A stretch of 64,000 bases of DNA. Origin: Haloplanus salinarum (GTDB lineage: Archaea; Halobacteriota; Halobacteria; Halobacteriales; Haloferacaceae). Made by a program: the position numbers and the translations under genes. This document shows, piece by piece, positions 61,687 through 64,000 of this stretch; position 1 is the stretch's first letter; the number at the start of each line of letters is the position of its first letter. A model generated the notes under the pieces. The model was given only the letters and a program-made list of their open reading frames with translations. It had not been told where the DNA came from and searched no databases. The stretch is taken from the NCBI RefSeq assembly GCF_024498175.1, contig NZ_CP101823.1:1364001-1428000 (forward strand), in the 5' to 3' direction.

Positions 61687-63156
61687 ATGGGTTCCGACGA
61701 CTCCGACGAGTCCCGAACCGACCCGAGGGCTCCGGAGGACGAGCCGACGACGCAGGCCGATCTCCCGTCGAGTTCCGCCGGCGGGCCTTCGGAGGACGAC
61801 GGGTCGACGGACGGCGCCACCGACGGCCACCCGCAGTCCGAGCAGGCCGATTCCGAACAGGCATCCCGTTCCATCGAGGAGATGCTGCTCGAATTCGACG
61901 AGCAGGAGGGCCTGATCCGGGACCGATCGCTGCTCGATCCGAACTACGTGGTCGAGGAGGACCGGATCGTCGGCCGCGACGAACAGCTCCAGGAGGTGAC
62001 GAAGATGCTCCGGGTCGCCCTGGGCGACAACCGACCGCCGAACCTCTTTCTGTACGGGCCGTCGGGGACCGGGAAGTCGCTCATCACCAAGGCCGTCTGT
62101 AACAACATCAGCCGGACCTGTGAGACGCATGACATTAAATTCGGCACGATCGAAGTCAACTGCCAGGATCTCGACACCCTCGGCGTCGCCGTCTACGAAC
62201 TCGCGAGTCAGGCCGCGGACGAGGCGGGCGTCGACGTCGACGTCCCGAAACACGGCGTCGCGACGAAGGAGAAGTGGGACGAACTCTACCGCATCGTCAA
62301 CGAGAACTTCGACTCCGTCGTGTTCGTCCTCGACGAACTCGACATGCTCGTGGGGCGTCGGGACAAACAGGATCCCGCGTTTTCGCGGTTGCTGTACCAA
62401 CTCTCGCGGGCGGGTGCCAACGACGAACTCGCCGCGTACATCTCCGTCGTCGCCATCTCCAACGACGCGCGGATGATGGAGTCCGTCGGGAGTCGAGCCC
62501 TGAGTTCGTTCACGCCGGAGGACGTCCACTTCGACGACTACGACGCGAACCAACTCCAGGCGATACTCCGGCGCCGACGGGACGCGTTTCACGAGAACGT
62601 CTTGGACGACGACGTGATTCCACTCGCCGCGGCGTTCGCGGCCCAGACCCACGGCGACGCTCGGAAGGCGATCGATCTGATGCGCGTCGCCGGCGAACTC
62701 GCCGAACGCGAGGGCGACGAACGCGTTCGCGAGGAACACGTGCGCCAAGCCCAGGACAAGGTCGAAAAGAACCGCGTCCTCGAGGTGGTCCGCGGCATCA
62801 GCACCCAGAAGGAACTCTGTCTGTACGCGACGGCCGCCGTCGCCGCCGAAACCGCGGACGGCTCCGCCAGGAGCACGACCGGCTACCGCGTCTATCAGTT
62901 CCTCACCGAATCCATCGACGCCGATCAGTACTACCAGGAGACCTACGTCAACAAGATGAAAGAACTGACGACGTACTCGCTCGTCGATTTCGAACGGCGG
63001 AGTCACGGTCCGAGTTCGGGCATGTTCCTCGAGTTTCAGTTCGGGGAACGCCCGGAGACGATCCTCGAAACGCTTCGCGAAGATTCCCGGATCGATATGG
63101 TCTCGTCCGAGGAAGTCGAATCGGTCGTGAACGCACAGATCCGAAGCGAAACCTGA
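61687..63156 (+). CDS. orc: Orc1/Cdc6 family replication initiator
   Basis: 489 residues. The first about 60 are acidic and low in complexity. The AAA+ domain has Walker A LYGPSGTGKSLITKAV (residues 124-131 core), Walker B VVFVLDELDML and sensor ISNDARMM, followed by lid GDARKAIDLMRVAGELAERE and a C-terminal winged helix (EETYVNKMKELTTYSLVDF-like region: YVNKMKELTTYSLVDF). The ATG at 61687 lies about 27 bp after TTTTTTTAA, fitting a leaderless message; 61663 is the alternative. It binds the flanking repeats and starts replication here. Confidence 0.94.
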   Translation: MGSDDSDESRTDPRAPEDEPTTQADLPSSSAGGPSEDDGSTDGATDGHPQSEQADSEQASRSIEEMLLEFDEQEGLIRDRSLLDPNYVVEEDRIVGRDEQLQEVTKMLRVALGDNRPPNLFLYGPSGTGKSLITKAVCNNISRTCETHDIKFGTIEVNCQDLDTLGVAVYELASQAADEAGVDVDVPKHGVATKEKWDELYRIVNENFDSVVFVLDELDMLVGRRDKQDPAFSRLLYQLSRAGANDELAAYISVVAISNDARMMESVGSRALSSFTPEDVHFDDYDANQLQAILRRRRDAFHENVLDDDVIPLAAAFAAQTHGDARKAIDLMRVAGELAEREGDERVREEHVRQAQDKVEKNRVLEVVRGISTQKELCLYATAAVAAETADGSARSTTGYRVYQFLTESIDADQYYQETYVNKMKELTTYSLVDFERRSHGPSSGMFLEFQFGERPETILETLREDSRIDMVSSEEVESVVNAQIRSET

Positions 63157-63189
63157 GTGCGGACTCCCACTCGGTTGCGCAACGGGGGG

Positions 63190-63576
63190 ACACCCCTCTA
63201 TCGATGTGTATCGGATGAGTGGTACCAACTCACACTCCGATACCGAGGTCGACTCACGACGGGACGACGCTCCTCCGCGTCGGACGCACGTCACACACCT
63301 CTATCGATGTGTTTTCGACGCCACGGACCCGCCATCGACGGAACCCGGCGACGTCGGATTCCGATCGCGTTGGGGGCTGAATCACGGTGGTGGGCCTGCC
63401 CTCCGACCGACTAGAGACGGTCGCTCGTGTCGATCCGTCCTGACCACGGTCGGTCCACCCCCGTTCGCGCTGCAGGACACACACCGCTATCGATGTGTTC
63501 ACGCGGTGGCTATCCGTACACCCTCGTATCGATGTGTTCACGCGGTGGCTATCCGTACACCCTCCTATCGATGTGT
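63190..63576 (+). repeat. Origin recognition repeats, right array (5 copies)
   Basis: Copies on the plus strand at 63190-63209 (full match), 63293-63312, 63481-63498, 63518-63537 and 63557-63576. The last three are carried by a 39-bp tandem repeat that also includes TTCACGCGGTGGCTATCCGT. The stretch 63157-63605 holds no gene besides these. The array flanks the orc1/cdc6 gene on its 3' side. Confidence 0.85.
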
Positions 63577-63605
63577 ATCGTCGGCCGTCGTGACGTGGGC
63601 GAAAG

Positions 63606-63953
63606 CTATTCGTCCGGATCGACCGGCGCTTTGTATTTGGAGGTCACCGTCTCGCCGTCCCGCCACTGCCAGTAGTAGTAGCGGTTGTCGTTGATCTCCT
63701 TGACAGTGATCGTCGCCTTCGACGGGACGTCCTCGGGCCGGTCGTCGAGACGTTCGTCGTTCCCGTCACCGTCCGATTCCGTCTCGCCATTCTCGTCCGA
63801 TTCCGCCTCGAGACGGGTCGCTCGGGCCTTGTGCTCCGCCAACGATTCGGCGTAGCGGGCAACGGATCGGAGCTGGTCCGGCGTCCGTTCGTCGAGCGTC
63901 TCGGCGAACTCCGTCGGGAGCGCCGCCGGCGGTGTCGGTGGTTCGCGGGGCAT
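63606..63953 (-). CDS. Haloarchaeal conserved protein next to orc1/cdc6
   Basis: 115 residues. An N-terminal part PAALPTEFAETLDERTPDQL is followed by a helix and an acidic low-complexity stretch, and a C-terminal beta segment ATITVKEINDNRYYYWQWRD with GETVTSKYKAPVD. The end resembles small haloarchaeal proteins often found near origin genes; a specific family (DUF6788-like) is remembered but uncertain. A start at 63977 is possible. Function unknown. Confidence 0.7.
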   Translation of the reverse strand: MPREPPTPPAALPTEFAETLDERTPDQLRSVARYAESLAEHKARATRLEAESDENGETESDGDGNDERLDDRPEDVPSKATITVKEINDNRYYYWQWRDGETVTSKYKAPVDPDE

Positions 63954-64000
63954 CGGTTGTCGCCTCGTATTAACCAACGTACCGCGACGGTCATAGATTT

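Noticed and set aside
61660-63294. 544-codon frame opposite orc1/cdc6
   Set aside because: Antisense shadow; AAA+ motifs are on the plus strand.
63481-63576. 39-bp tandem repeat resembling a small CRISPR array
   Set aside because: The repeats are adjacent with no unique spacers and contain the origin repeat; no cas gene is nearby.

Overview
The window is haloarchaeal chromosome (class Halobacteria). It has high GC, acidic proteins, leaderless starts about 25-30 bp after TATA-like boxes, a bacterio-opsin-activator-type regulator, halo-specific small zinc ribbons, a thermosome paralogue and an Orc1/Cdc6 origin. Function names come from motifs and family knowledge read from the sequence; no database search was run.

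Layout. (1) 1-2588: the end of an RdfA-type cell-shape gene abuts, tail to tail, an archaea-specific SMC-related ATPase. (2) 2807-25926: a purine and ureide catabolism region. It holds an IclR regulator, allantoate amidohydrolase, a DUF3830 protein, allantoinase, OHCU decarboxylase, uricase, hydroxyisourate hydrolase, XdhC, two NCS2-type permeases, a guanine deaminase-like enzyme, an MFS carrier, adenine deaminase (frameshifted here), a two-subunit xanthine dehydrogenase with no FAD subunit, another amidohydrolase, a peroxiredoxin and a MocA-like cytidylyltransferase. Together these can take adenine or guanine through xanthine and urate to allantoate and ureidoglycolate.

(3) 26062-60936: a 59-codon zinc-ribbon gene is split. 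Its first codons lie at 26062-26104 and the rest lie in frame and in the same orientation at 60787-60936. The 13-bp sequence GTCGAGGAGTTCA is present at both break points. The 34.7 kb between them looks like a genomic island, with a decayed 2,088-bp insertion sequence at its left edge. The island carries an IclR regulator, a SAF-domain dehydrogenase, a carbohydrate ABC transporter, a divergent thermosome paralogue, several dehydrogenases, a DUF1537 sugar-acid kinase overlapping a RuBisCO-like protein, an FAH-family dehydratase candidate with an aldehyde dehydrogenase, a glutamate dehydrogenase operon, a BAT-like sensor-regulator and an ApbE/bis-heme membrane cassette. Its metabolic theme is uptake and oxidation of a sugar or sugar acid, possibly of the apionate or tetronate type.

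(4) 60937-64000: a replication origin. An orc1/cdc6 gene is flanked on both sides by at least ten copies of ACACCCCTCTATCGATGTGT or close variants, followed by a small haloarchaeal gene.

Stretches over 300 bp without a convincing gene are entered separately. No tRNA, rRNA or CRISPR array was recognised.
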